Below are positions 14,491 through 22,578 of a DNA stretch of 64,000 nt, one piece after another. Numbering within the stretch: the first letter of the stretch is position 1; every line of letters begins with the position of its first letter. Origin of the DNA: an uncultured Lachnospiraceae bacterium. GTDB lineage: Bacteria > Bacillota > Clostridia > Lachnospirales > Lachnospiraceae. The position numbers and the translations under genes were made by a program. Location of the stretch: NCBI GenBank assembly GCA_934351255.1, contig CAKRJH010000001.1, positions 226,265-290,264 on the forward strand. The letters run 5' to 3'. The notes beneath the pieces were generated by a model. That model was not told where the DNA came from. It was given only the letters and a program-made list of their open reading frames with translations, and searched no databases.

Positions 14491-16482
14491 ATGACAATCT
14501 TTAATGTGATTTCGCTGCTTGGCGGAGTGGGACTGTTCCTGTTTGGCATGAGTCTCATGGGCGAAAATCTGGAGCGCGTGGCGGGGGAAAGTCTCGAACG
14601 GCTTCTGGAGAAACTGACCAACAACCGCATCAAGGGATTTCTTCTGGGAGTCGGCGTGACTGCCGTGATCCAGAGTTCAGCGGCGACGACGGTGATGGCA
14701 CTGGGTTTTGTCAATGCCGGCATTATGAAATTGGTACAGGCCATTCCGGTCGTATTTGGTGCGAACATCGGTAGTACCGTGACCGCACAGATCCTTCGGT
14801 TCAGCGGTGGAGATGGCGATGGCCTGTTACTCCAGCTGCTCAAGCCGTCCACGCTGGCACCGCTCCTGGTGTGTGGCGCAGCCTTTGTCATGCTGATCTC
14901 CAAGAAGAAGCAGGTTAACAGCGTGGCCGGTATCTTCATGGGATTTGGTATTCTGTTTATCGGTATGACGACCATGGAGACTGCGCTGGCCCCTCTGAGT
15001 TCGTCCACAGAGTTCCAGAGTCTGTTCATCAGATTTACGAACCCGTTTCTGGGATTTCTTGTGGGTATGGTTGTAACCATGATCCTGCAGAGTTCTTCGG
15101 CATCCGTAGGTATCCTGCAGGCGTTGGCATTTTCTACCGGCAGCCTGACATTTTCTGCCTGTCTTCCGATCATAGTCGGACAGAATGTCGGCAAGTGTAT
15201 CACCGTGGTGCTGGGCAGTCTGGGCACCGGCAAGAAGGCCAAGAGGCTGGCGGCATCCCATGTCTGCTTTAACGTATTCGGTGCGGTGATCATTCTGAGT
15301 GCGATGTACGCACTGCAGGCAATCTTCCATTTCCCATTCTGGTCCCATGTGATGACCAAGGGAAATATCGCGGATACGCATCTGGCATTCAATGTCATTA
15401 CCTCGCTGATCCTGCTTCCGTTTGTCAATCAGATCGCAGATTTTACCGGTCTGCTCATCCGTGGCGACAAGGAGAGCAAACTGGACCAGGAGCTTGCTCT
15501 GTTGGATGAGATCTTCTTAGACAGACCGGCGATCGCGCTGGAGCAGTCCTCCAAGGTGATCAATGCGATGGCGGATACCGTCTGCGAGAACTATGAGCTG
15601 GCAGTACATCTTCTGACGAAGGAGTGGAATGACAAGGCCTTTGACCGCATGCAGGAGAATGAGGACTTCCTGGACAAGGCAGAGACGGCGTTGATCGATT
15701 ATCTGGTCAAGGTGACGTCCGGAGGACTGAGTGTGACGCAGAGCAAGCTGGCCAATGAGCTGCTCAGTTCGGTCAGTGATTTTGAGCGTATGGGTGACTA
15801 CTGTCTGAAGATCGCGGAGGTCGTTACCTTCAATTCCAAGCAGGATATTGTATTTTCGGGAACCGGCTATAAGGAACTCGACTACATTATCAAGGCGACC
15901 AGACAGACGATCACCGAGACATTGACGGCATTCCGCCATGATGACATGGGAGCGGCTCAGAAGGTGGAGCCGCTGTGTGAGACTGTCGAGGAACTTCGTG
16001 ATACCCTCAAGGAGCACCATATCAATCGTCTGGCCAGCGGAAGCTGCAGCACGGCGGCCGGTATCTCATTGGTAGAGCTGGTGACCAGCCTGGACCGTAT
16101 CGCAGCACATTGTTCCAATGTCACGCTGCATATGATGCAGAAAAACAGCACCAACGATTTCTTCGATGCCCATGAGGAGGCACATAATATCCGTCATTCC
16201 CACGACGAGTCCGACATTGCCATGTTACAGTATTACAAGAATCAGTATGTGAAACCGGTGGAGGAGCTTGGCAAAGAACACAAGCCTCTGCTGAAGGATG
16301 TCAGACCGGATGATATCTTTGGTGCCAACGGAGCGGCGCGCAAGCCGGAGAAGGCCAGACCGGCAGCAGAGTCTGAGGAGGAGAAAAAAGACACAAAGGA
16401 TCAAAAGGGATCCAAGGCAAAAAAGAAAAAAGAAGAGATCAAAAAGAAGATTGAAGAAAAAAAGAAACACAAGAACAAATAA
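14491..16482 (+). CDS. Na/Pi cotransporter family protein with PhoU-like domain
   Basis: The 663-residue protein begins with the NptA-type transporter: two inverted repeats carrying the duplicated QSSAATT (VTAVIQSSAATTV) and QSSSAS (MILQSSSASVG) motifs, spread over about eight helices to residue 330. Residues about 345-560 form a PhoU-like helical domain (VINAMADTVCENYELA, LLSSVSDFERMGDYCLKIAE). The last 60 residues are lysine-rich and disordered. Members import phosphate with sodium or regulate phosphate uptake. AAGGAGG precedes the ATG at 14491, which begins a good hydrophobic N terminus; the longer frame to 14422 is unsupported. Confidence 0.93.
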   Translation: MTIFNVISLLGGVGLFLFGMSLMGENLERVAGESLERLLEKLTNNRIKGFLLGVGVTAVIQSSAATTVMALGFVNAGIMKLVQAIPVVFGANIGSTVTAQILRFSGGDGDGLLLQLLKPSTLAPLLVCGAAFVMLISKKKQVNSVAGIFMGFGILFIGMTTMETALAPLSSSTEFQSLFIRFTNPFLGFLVGMVVTMILQSSSASVGILQALAFSTGSLTFSACLPIIVGQNVGKCITVVLGSLGTGKKAKRLAASHVCFNVFGAVIILSAMYALQAIFHFPFWSHVMTKGNIADTHLAFNVITSLILLPFVNQIADFTGLLIRGDKESKLDQELALLDEIFLDRPAIALEQSSKVINAMADTVCENYELAVHLLTKEWNDKAFDRMQENEDFLDKAETALIDYLVKVTSGGLSVTQSKLANELLSSVSDFERMGDYCLKIAEVVTFNSKQDIVFSGTGYKELDYIIKATRQTITETLTAFRHDDMGAAQKVEPLCETVEELRDTLKEHHINRLASGSCSTAAGISLVELVTSLDRIAAHCSNVTLHMMQKNSTNDFFDAHEEAHNIRHSHDESDIAMLQYYKNQYVKPVEELGKEHKPLLKDVRPDDIFGANGAARKPEKARPAAESEEEKKDTKDQKGSKAKKKKEEIKKKIEEKKKHKNK

Positions 16483-16522
16483 TGTGATAACATATATTCA
16501 TATGAGTTGAAAGGAGAATACG

Positions 16523-17011
16523 ATGAAAGCAGCAATTATTATGGGATCCACCAGTGATCTCCCAAAGGTAGAACCTGCAGTAAAGATTTTGAAAGACTAC
16601 GGTGTCGAGGTGGCGGTGCGCTGTCTGTCCGCTCACAGAGCGCATGAGGGGCTGTCTGCATTTATCGAGGAATGCAATCAGAACGGCACACAGGCAATCA
16701 TCGCAGCCGCAGGTATGGCAGCTGCACTTCCGGGTGTTGTGGCTTCACAGACCGTGATCCCGGTCATTGGCGTGCCATTGTCCGGTTCGGTACTTGACGG
16801 TATGGATGCCCTGATGTCTATCGTGCAGATGCCATCCGGCATTCCGGTGGCTACTGTAGCCATCAACGGAAGCAAGAATGCAGCTCATCTGGCACTTCAG
16901 ATCATGGCCAACCAGGAGCCGGCACTTCGTGAGCGCCTGTTGAAGGATCGCCGCGAGATGGAGAACAGTGCGATGAAGGCCAACGAAGAGGTTATGGCAA
17001 AATATTGTTAA
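16523..17011 (+). CDS. purE: N5-carboxyaminoimidazole ribonucleotide mutase
   Basis: The 162-residue protein is a complete class I PurE. It moves the carboxylate of N5-CAIR to carbon 4, giving CAIR in purine synthesis. The N-terminal GSTSDLP loop, the SAHRAHEGLSAF segment with the catalytic His, and the AAAGMAAALPGVVAS and GVPLSGSVLDGMDALMSIVQMP stretches are all present. AAAGGAG precedes the ATG. It stands apart from the purH/purO genes at 40 kb, and no purK is seen nearby. Confidence 0.96.
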   Translation: MKAAIIMGSTSDLPKVEPAVKILKDYGVEVAVRCLSAHRAHEGLSAFIEECNQNGTQAIIAAAGMAAALPGVVASQTVIPVIGVPLSGSVLDGMDALMSIVQMPSGIPVATVAINGSKNAAHLALQIMANQEPALRERLLKDRREMENSAMKANEEVMAKYC

Positions 17012-17013
17012 GC

Positions 17014-17054
17014 AAAAAAGGATTCCTGCCGGCAACACAGACAGGAATCCTTTT
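17014..17054. terminator. Bidirectional terminator between purE and pncC
   Basis: AAAAGGATTCCTG (17016-17028) pairs with CAGGAATCCTTTT (17042-17054). A-run and T-run flank the stem, so it can serve the converging genes on both strands. Confidence 0.8.
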
Positions 17055-17077
17055 GGATTTCGGAAGATCACATAAAC

Positions 17078-17578
17078 TTACGGGCAGAGGTTCTGTAACA
17101 GGGCCTCTGCTATTTTTTGTGCCACGGTCAGTTTGTACGCATAGCGTGTGGACATCGGGGGAAGTTCCAGATAGAAGGTCTGAACCTGACCGCGTATGGA
17201 CAGGGCGAAGTAGACCTGCCCCGGGCTGGACGATTCCGGATTGGCCGGATCGACATTGCCCATCGTGCCGGTGATGCCGATACCGATATCTGCCCGGTAA
17301 GCCACGGCACAGGCGGAAGCCATGGCGGCTGCGGTCTCCCCGGAATATACGGAGTGTTCCCGGATGATTTCGGCCGGGACGCCCTGCAGGATCTTGGCCT
17401 CATTGCAGTAGGTGACAAATGCACCGCGCAGTATCGCGGAAGAGCCTTCCGTGTCAGTGATCAGAGAACTGATCAGACCGGCGGTGGCGCTCTCCATCGT
17501 AGTGATGGTAAGGCCCCGGTCGATCAGGACCCGGGTCAGTTTGTGGTAGAGTTCGTGTACCTGTGCTTCAAGTTCCAT
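17078..17578 (-). CDS. pncC: CinA C-terminal-type nicotinamide-nucleotide amidohydrolase
   Basis: The 166-residue protein is a free-standing CinA C-terminal domain (PncC), which deamidates NMN to nicotinate mononucleotide in NAD recycling. The motifs TTMESATAGLISSLITDTEGSS (catalytic Ser region), FVTYCNEAK and GITGTMGNVDP are conserved; many PncC proteins have GIAGP at this last place, so the GITGT variant is a small difference. It follows bioD by 57 bases on the same strand and may be co-transcribed from the bioY promoter. Confidence 0.85.
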   Translation of the reverse strand: MELEAQVHELYHKLTRVLIDRGLTITTMESATAGLISSLITDTEGSSAILRGAFVTYCNEAKILQGVPAEIIREHSVYSGETAAAMASACAVAYRADIGIGITGTMGNVDPANPESSSPGQVYFALSIRGQVQTFYLELPPMSTRYAYKLTVAQKIAEALLQNLCP

Positions 17579-17635
17579 ATATCCCCCGTTCCGGAGTGCT
17601 TCTGCAGCGAGGCGCAGAATGCTCCTTCATATCGA

Positions 17636-18271
17636 TCAGGCCGGCCGGATGTGTCCGAGGATCGGGAGCCCGGTCTCCTGTTTGATCATCATTTCATTGT
17701 CGCGGTGCAGGATCAGATCCGGCTGCCAGTGATTCAGGATGATGCCCTCAAGTGGCAGATCCTTTGCGCGCATGTATGCGGTCGTCAGCAGGACATGATT
17801 GATCGTGCCAAGACCGGCATCGGCCACCAGCACACAGGAAAGTCCTGTCATACGGATCACGTCTTCGAGCCAGATGGTCTGTGTCTCATCCTGGCGCAGA
17901 GGACACAGAATGCCTCCGCTGCCTTCCGCCACGACAAACTCATAGTCGGATGCACAGCGCTCATAGAATTTCCGCACGACCTCCATCTCCACGGGGCCGC
18001 CCTCGAGGCGGGAAGCCAGGTGGGGAGAATATGCCTGTTCGTAGACATAGGGAACCATCTGGGACAGCGGCTGGGTCAGACCGGCCATCTGCCGGACAAA
18101 CAGAGCGTCGCCCGGGATGAGTTTGCCGTCTTTGCGGACATTGCCGCTGACAGCAGCCTTGAAGTAGCCGGTGGATACGCCCTGATCCATCATGTGTCTG
18201 GCGATCACACCGCTGACATACGTCTTACCGACATCGGTGTCGGTTCCAACTACAAAAATACCACGTTTCAT
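17636..18271 (-). CDS. bioD: ATP-dependent dethiobiotin synthetase
   Basis: The 211-residue protein closes the ureido ring of dethiobiotin from diaminopelargonic acid, CO2 and ATP. It has the P-loop GTDTDVGKT (residues 9-17), the substrate-binding Lys in YFKAAVSG, VVAEGSGGILCPL (usually EGAGG) and VADAGLGTINH. It lies 18 bases after bioY, so the two are one operon, reading away from bioB. The lack of bioA and bioF nearby suggests that the cell takes up a late intermediate or makes it from genes elsewhere. Confidence 0.93.
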   Translation of the reverse strand: MKRGIFVVGTDTDVGKTYVSGVIARHMMDQGVSTGYFKAAVSGNVRKDGKLIPGDALFVRQMAGLTQPLSQMVPYVYEQAYSPHLASRLEGGPVEMEVVRKFYERCASDYEFVVAEGSGGILCPLRQDETQTIWLEDVIRMTGLSCVLVADAGLGTINHVLLTTAYMRAKDLPLEGIILNHWQPDLILHRDNEMMIKQETGLPILGHIRPA

Positions 18272-18289
18272 GAGAAGTTACCAGCCTTT

Positions 18290-18871
18290 CTATCCGATCT
18301 GGTGTGTCAGGCCCAGGTGAAGAAAGACCGGGCGCAGACGCAGGGCAAGAGCAGAACTGATCAGGCACAGAATTACGTCACCCGGCATATCCAGAGGAAA
18401 ACAGTCTGCCAGTACCAGAAGCAGGGAGGTCTTGTCCCCGACATAATAATTTAACATAAAATATTTGTAGACCAGGCCGATCCCGTAGGTTACCACGAAT
18501 CCGGCAAATGCGGCGAGAAGGTAGGAAACGTAGGTCTTCTTTTTCATGCGCTCACAGAGGAACCCTACGACAAATGCCGTCAAGATAAAGCCTGCCAGAA
18601 ATCCAAAACTTGGACGGAAGATGTAGCCGAGACCTCCTCCGGCGGCAAAGATCGGCAGCCCGAATAGCCCGAGCAGTACGTAGACTCCGACGGCGAGGGC
18701 ACCGTGGGCGCTGCCAAGCAGCATGCCGGCCAGCAGGACAAACATAAACTGAAGGGTGAAGTAGTCCATGCCGGGAACCGGGATCTGGATAAAGGCACCG
18801 ACAGCGGTGAGCGCGGTAAACAGGGCGCACAGAACGAGACGTTCGGTGGTCAGAACAGAATTCTTTTTCAT
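18290..18871 (-). CDS. bioY: Biotin transporter, substrate-binding S component
   Basis: The 193-residue protein has six hydrophobic helices and the BioY signature: LCALFTALTAVGAFIQIPVPG at the N terminus, YVLLGLFGLPIFAAGGGLGYIFRPSFGFLAGF in the middle, and YYVG...FPLDMPGDVI near the end. BioY binds biotin and works with the general ECF energising module or alone. It is the first gene of bioY-bioD-pncC, transcribed from the divergent promoter shared with bioB. Confidence 0.95.
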   Translation of the reverse strand: MKKNSVLTTERLVLCALFTALTAVGAFIQIPVPGMDYFTLQFMFVLLAGMLLGSAHGALAVGVYVLLGLFGLPIFAAGGGLGYIFRPSFGFLAGFILTAFVVGFLCERMKKKTYVSYLLAAFAGFVVTYGIGLVYKYFMLNYYVGDKTSLLLVLADCFPLDMPGDVILCLISSALALRLRPVFLHLGLTHQIG

Positions 18872-18937
18872 GGGAATGATTCCTTTCTTTGGGGTCAGGT
18901 CTGATGCAGACCTGAGGTGTTATGGTTTTTATCTACT

Positions 18938-18974
18938 GGTTGATAATTTATATCATCTATGGTAGAATTGTCAA
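18938..18974. promoter_or_regulatory. Overlapping divergent promoters of bioB and bioY
   Basis: Plus strand, for bioB: TTGATA (18940-18945), 17-base spacer, TAGAAT (18963-18968). Minus strand, for bioY: TTGACA (18974-18969), 16-base spacer, TATAAA (18952-18947). The two promoters are interleaved, so one bound protein could block both. An extra GTTGATAA half site lies on the bioB -35 box (18938-18946). Confidence 0.7.
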
Positions 18975-18999
18975 CTAGAAAAAATATAAGGGTTGACGA
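18968..18999. promoter_or_regulatory. BirA-type biotin operator
   Basis: TTGTCAACT (18968-18976), 14 bases, GGTTGACGA (18991-18999). This matches the known BirA operator pattern of TTGTnAAC and GTTnACAA half sites separated by about 14-16 bases. It covers the bioB transcription start and the bioY -35 box. Confidence 0.75.
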
Positions 19000-19014
19000 A
19001 AGGTGGACAAAACA

Positions 19015-20010
19015 ATGGATATGTTGACATTGGCGGAGGAGATTATCGGAGGAAGACGGATTACCAGACAGGATGATCTGACGGTTTTTCTGGACTGTGA
19101 TCTGGAGCAGCTCTGTGAGGGCGCAGACCGCATCCGTGAGGCGATGGTGGGCGAACGTGTGGATCTGTGTGCCATTATCAATGGAAGAAGCGGAAAATGC
19201 CCGGAGGACTGCAAATACTGTGCCCAGTCCGCGCATCATCATACGGATTGTGAAGTGTACGATTTCCTGCCGGAGCAGGAGATCCTCGATGCCTGCGAAC
19301 TGCATGAGAAGGAGGGGGTAGACCGTTTCTCCATCGTGACGGCGGGCAAGAGCCTGACCGGGGAAGAGTTTGAAAAGGCAATTCATGCCTATGAGACGAT
19401 GCACAGCCGGTATCATATTGATCTGTGCGCTTCCATGGGATTCCTGGATGAGGAGCAGCTTCGCCGTCTGCATGAGGCGGGTGTGACCAGCTATCATCAT
19501 AATATCGAGACCTCAAGAAGAAACTTCCCGAATATCTGCACGACACATACTTATGACATGAAGATAGAGACCTTGAAAAAGGTGAAGGCGGCGGGGATGT
19601 GCGCCTGCTCCGGAGGCATTATCGGTATGGGAGAGACCTGGGAGGATCGTCTGGACATGGCGGTCAGCCTGGCGGAACTTGGCATTGACTCCATCCCGAT
19701 CAATGCGCTGATGCCGATCCCCGGAACACCGCTGGAGGGAAGGGAGACACTGAGTGAGGATGATATTCTGCGCACGATCGCATTCTTCCGCTATATCAAT
19801 CCGGAGGCGAATATCCGTCTGGCAGCAGGCCGTGCGCTGCTCACCGGAGACGGGAAGAAAGCCTTTGAGTCCGGTGCTTCTGCTACGATCACCGGAAACA
19901 TGCTTACGACCGTTGCCGGTGCCACGATCCGCAGTGACCGTAAGATGCTTCAGGATATGGGCCGCGAGGTCGCTCCTGCTTGTGAATCTATGGAAAATAT
20001 GTTAGAATAA
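19015..20010 (+). CDS. bioB: Biotin synthase (radical SAM)
   Basis: The 331-residue enzyme inserts sulfur into dethiobiotin. The radical-SAM cluster motif KCPEDCKYCAQS (C-x3-C-x2-C) is near residue 60. YHHNIETSRR, GGIIGMGETWEDR, and LAAGRALLTGDG with the auxiliary [2Fe-2S] ligand Arg region are typical. The ATG at 19015 follows AGGTGG; the in-frame GTG at 19003 overlaps that ribosome site. BirA control is indicated by the operator just upstream. Confidence 0.95.
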   Translation: MDMLTLAEEIIGGRRITRQDDLTVFLDCDLEQLCEGADRIREAMVGERVDLCAIINGRSGKCPEDCKYCAQSAHHHTDCEVYDFLPEQEILDACELHEKEGVDRFSIVTAGKSLTGEEFEKAIHAYETMHSRYHIDLCASMGFLDEEQLRRLHEAGVTSYHHNIETSRRNFPNICTTHTYDMKIETLKKVKAAGMCACSGGIIGMGETWEDRLDMAVSLAELGIDSIPINALMPIPGTPLEGRETLSEDDILRTIAFFRYINPEANIRLAAGRALLTGDGKKAFESGASATITGNMLTTVAGATIRSDRKMLQDMGREVAPACESMENMLE

Positions 20011-20080
20011 GAGGTGGACTGCGAGAAAATCGATACATCTATGGCATTTTACTTAAGAATCTTTCGCAGCGAGAAAAAAC

Positions 20081-20103
20081 TGCAATTCAAAAGCGAAATT
20101 GCA
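20081..20103 (+). repeat. Inverted repeat just before the asnS ribosome site
   Basis: TGCAATT (20081-20087) and AATTGCA (20097-20103) form a 7-bp stem touching AGGAGG. It could affect ribosome access. I saw no T-box features in this leader. Confidence 0.35.
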
Positions 20104-20118
20104 CAGGAGGTATTATCG

Positions 20119-21510
20119 ATGGAAATCGTATCAATTCGTGACATATTCAGGAACAAAGACAAATATATCGGCACTGAGGTGACCGTGGGAGGATGGGTCC
20201 GCAATATCCGTGACTCCAAGACCTTCGGATTTATCGTGCTCAATGACGGTACCTTTTTTGAGACTCTGCAGGTGGTATACCATGACAGCATGGACAACTT
20301 TGCACAGATCTGCAAATTAAATGTCGGTGCGGCGCTGGTGATCCGCGGTGAGCTGGTGGCTACCCCGAATGCGAAGCAGCCATTTGAGATCCAGGCTGCA
20401 GAGATTACGGTCGAGGGTGAATCCACACCGGATTATCCGCTCCAGCCAAAGAGACATTCTATGGAATATCTTCGTACGATCACGCATCTGCGTCCGAGAA
20501 CCAACACCTTCCAGGCAGTGTTCCGCGTGCGCTCCCTGTGTGCATATGCGATCCACAAGTTCTTCCAGGAGAGAGACTTTGTCTACGTGCATACTCCACT
20601 GATCACCGGAAGTGACTGCGAGGGCGCCGGAGAGATGTTCCAGGTGACTACGATGGATCTGAACAATGTTCCAAAGACCGGGGAGGGAGCGGTGGATTAC
20701 TCCCAGGACTTCTTCAAGAAGCCGACCAATCTGACGGTCAGCGGCCAGTTAAATGGCGAGACTTATGCGATGGCATTTAAGAATATCTACACGTTTGGAC
20801 CTACATTCCGTGCGGAGAATTCCAACACCACCCGTCATGCGGCCGAGTTCTGGATGATCGAGCCTGAGATCGCATTTGCGGATCTGACCGATGATATGCT
20901 GCTGGCAGAGAGCATGCTCAAATACGTCATCCGCTATGTGCTGGAACACGCGCCGGAGGAGATGGCATTCTTCAACAAATTCATCGACAAGGGGCTGATC
21001 GAGAGACTGCAGCATGTCGTGGATTCCGAGTTTGGGCGTGTGACTTATACAGAGGCCGTTGAGCTTCTCGAGAAGAACAATGACAAGTTTGAATATAAGG
21101 TATCCTGGGGATGCGATCTGCAGACCGAGCATGAGAGATATCTGACCGAACATATCTTCAAGCGTCCGGTTTTTGTGACGGATTATCCAAAGGAGATCAA
21201 GGCATTCTACATGAAGTTAAATGAGGACGGCAAGACCGTGGCAGCGATGGATTGTCTGGTGCCCGGCATCGGTGAGATCATCGGCGGAAGCCAGCGAGAG
21301 GATGATTATGAGAAACTGGTGGCGCGTATGGAGGAGCTGGGACTGGCCAAAGAAGATTATGACTTCTACCTCGATCTGAGAAAATACGGTTCTGCCAGAC
21401 ATGCGGGCTTTGGACTTGGATTTGAGCGCTGCGTGATGTATCTGACCGGCATGGGCAACATCCGTGATGTGATCCCGTTCCCGAGAACAGTCAACAACTG
21501 TGAACTGTAA
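20119..21510 (+). CDS. asnS: Asparaginyl-tRNA synthetase
   Basis: The 463-residue class IIb synthetase attaches asparagine to tRNA-Asn. It has the N-terminal OB anticodon-binding domain (VGGWVRNIRDSKTFGFIVLNDGT), then the catalytic domain with motif 2 (FGPTFRAENSNTTRHAAEFWMIEPE) and motif 3 (GFGLGFERCVMYLTG). AGGAGG at 20105-20110 fixes the ATG at 20119. asnA follows after 29 bases, so the pathway from aspartate to Asn-tRNA is coded as one unit. Confidence 0.97.
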   Translation: MEIVSIRDIFRNKDKYIGTEVTVGGWVRNIRDSKTFGFIVLNDGTFFETLQVVYHDSMDNFAQICKLNVGAALVIRGELVATPNAKQPFEIQAAEITVEGESTPDYPLQPKRHSMEYLRTITHLRPRTNTFQAVFRVRSLCAYAIHKFFQERDFVYVHTPLITGSDCEGAGEMFQVTTMDLNNVPKTGEGAVDYSQDFFKKPTNLTVSGQLNGETYAMAFKNIYTFGPTFRAENSNTTRHAAEFWMIEPEIAFADLTDDMLLAESMLKYVIRYVLEHAPEEMAFFNKFIDKGLIERLQHVVDSEFGRVTYTEAVELLEKNNDKFEYKVSWGCDLQTEHERYLTEHIFKRPVFVTDYPKEIKAFYMKLNEDGKTVAAMDCLVPGIGEIIGGSQREDDYEKLVARMEELGLAKEDYDFYLDLRKYGSARHAGFGLGFERCVMYLTGMGNIRDVIPFPRTVNNCEL

Positions 21511-21539
21511 TGACAAGATAAGAAAGGCATGGTAAGTAT

Positions 21540-22550
21540 ATGGGCAACATTTATATTCCGGAGGGCTACAAAAGTCCGCAGTCGATCAAGGACACTGAAA
21601 AGGCCATCAAAGAAGTAAAAGATTATTTTGAGAGAGCACTGGCGGATGCATTGAACCTGACCCGTGTTTCCGCACCTCTGTTTGTCAAGCCGGAGTCCGG
21701 TCTGAACGACAACTTAAACGGTGTGGAGAGACCGGTTTCGTTCGGTATCAAGGAGCAGGGAGATGCCACGGCGGAGATCGTACATTCCCTGGCCAAGTGG
21801 AAGAGAAACGCACTGGGCGAATATGGATTTGAAGTGGGCGAGGGCCTGTATACCGATATGAGTGCGATCCGCAGGGACGAGGACACGGACAATGTCCATT
21901 CCATCTACGTGGATCAGTGGGACTGGGAGAAGATCATCCGCAAGGAGGACCGCAATGTGGAGACGCTCAAGGAGACCGTCTTCCGCATCTATATGGCCCT
22001 CAAGGAGACTGAGTATTATATGTGCGGCAAGTATCATTTTATGGATCCGTTCCTGCCAAATGAGATCACGTTTGTGACGACACAGGAGCTGGAAGACCGC
22101 TGGCCGGACAAGACCACCAAGGAGCGTGAGGATCTGATCGCCAAGGAAAAGGGCGCGGTCTTCCTGATGCAGATCGGTGGAGCACTTGGTTCCGGAGAGC
22201 CCCATGACGGACGTGCTCCGGACTATGATGACTGGCAGTTAAACGGAGATATCATTGTATATTATCCGGTGCTGGATCGTGCCCTGGAACTGTCTTCCAT
22301 GGGTATCCGTGTTGATGAGGAATCTCTGGCCAGACAGCTTGAGATCGCGGGATGCGAGGAGCGTGCACAGATGCCGTTCCAGAAGAGCATTCTGGAAAAG
22401 AAACTCCCATATACGATCGGCGGAGGGATCGGACAGTCTCGTATCTGCATGTTCTTCCTGCAGAGAGCGCACATCGGAGAGGTACAGTCTTCTCTGTGGC
22501 CGCAGGACGTGATGGAACAGGCAAAGGCACACGGCGTGAATTTACTGTAA
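21540..22550 (+). CDS. asnA: Aspartate-ammonia ligase (asparagine synthetase A)
   Basis: The 336-residue AsnA makes asparagine from aspartate, ammonia and ATP with a class II synthetase-like fold. Conserved stretches include LNLTRVSAPLFV, GLNDNLNGVERPVSF, EVGEGLYTDMSAIRRDE, the SIYVDQWDWEK segment, and GGGIGQSRICMFFL near the C terminus. The length matches the family (about 330). It lies between asnS and the DUF1015 gene with short gaps, in a likely operon. Confidence 0.97.
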   Translation: MGNIYIPEGYKSPQSIKDTEKAIKEVKDYFERALADALNLTRVSAPLFVKPESGLNDNLNGVERPVSFGIKEQGDATAEIVHSLAKWKRNALGEYGFEVGEGLYTDMSAIRRDEDTDNVHSIYVDQWDWEKIIRKEDRNVETLKETVFRIYMALKETEYYMCGKYHFMDPFLPNEITFVTTQELEDRWPDKTTKEREDLIAKEKGAVFLMQIGGALGSGEPHDGRAPDYDDWQLNGDIIVYYPVLDRALELSSMGIRVDEESLARQLEIAGCEERAQMPFQKSILEKKLPYTIGGGIGQSRICMFFLQRAHIGEVQSSLWPQDVMEQAKAHGVNLL

Positions 22551-22578
22551 ACAGACAGATTGCCAGGGGGATAATGTG

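Noticed and set aside
17117..18454. A 445-codon plus-strand frame opposite pncC and bioD.
   Set aside because: It runs through two conserved genes and their spacer on the other strand and has no credible start.
20011..20118. A possible T-box leader before asnS.
   Set aside because: None of the T-box landmarks (specifier stem context, AG box, TGGNACCGCG, terminator) is present; there is only a 7-bp hairpin.
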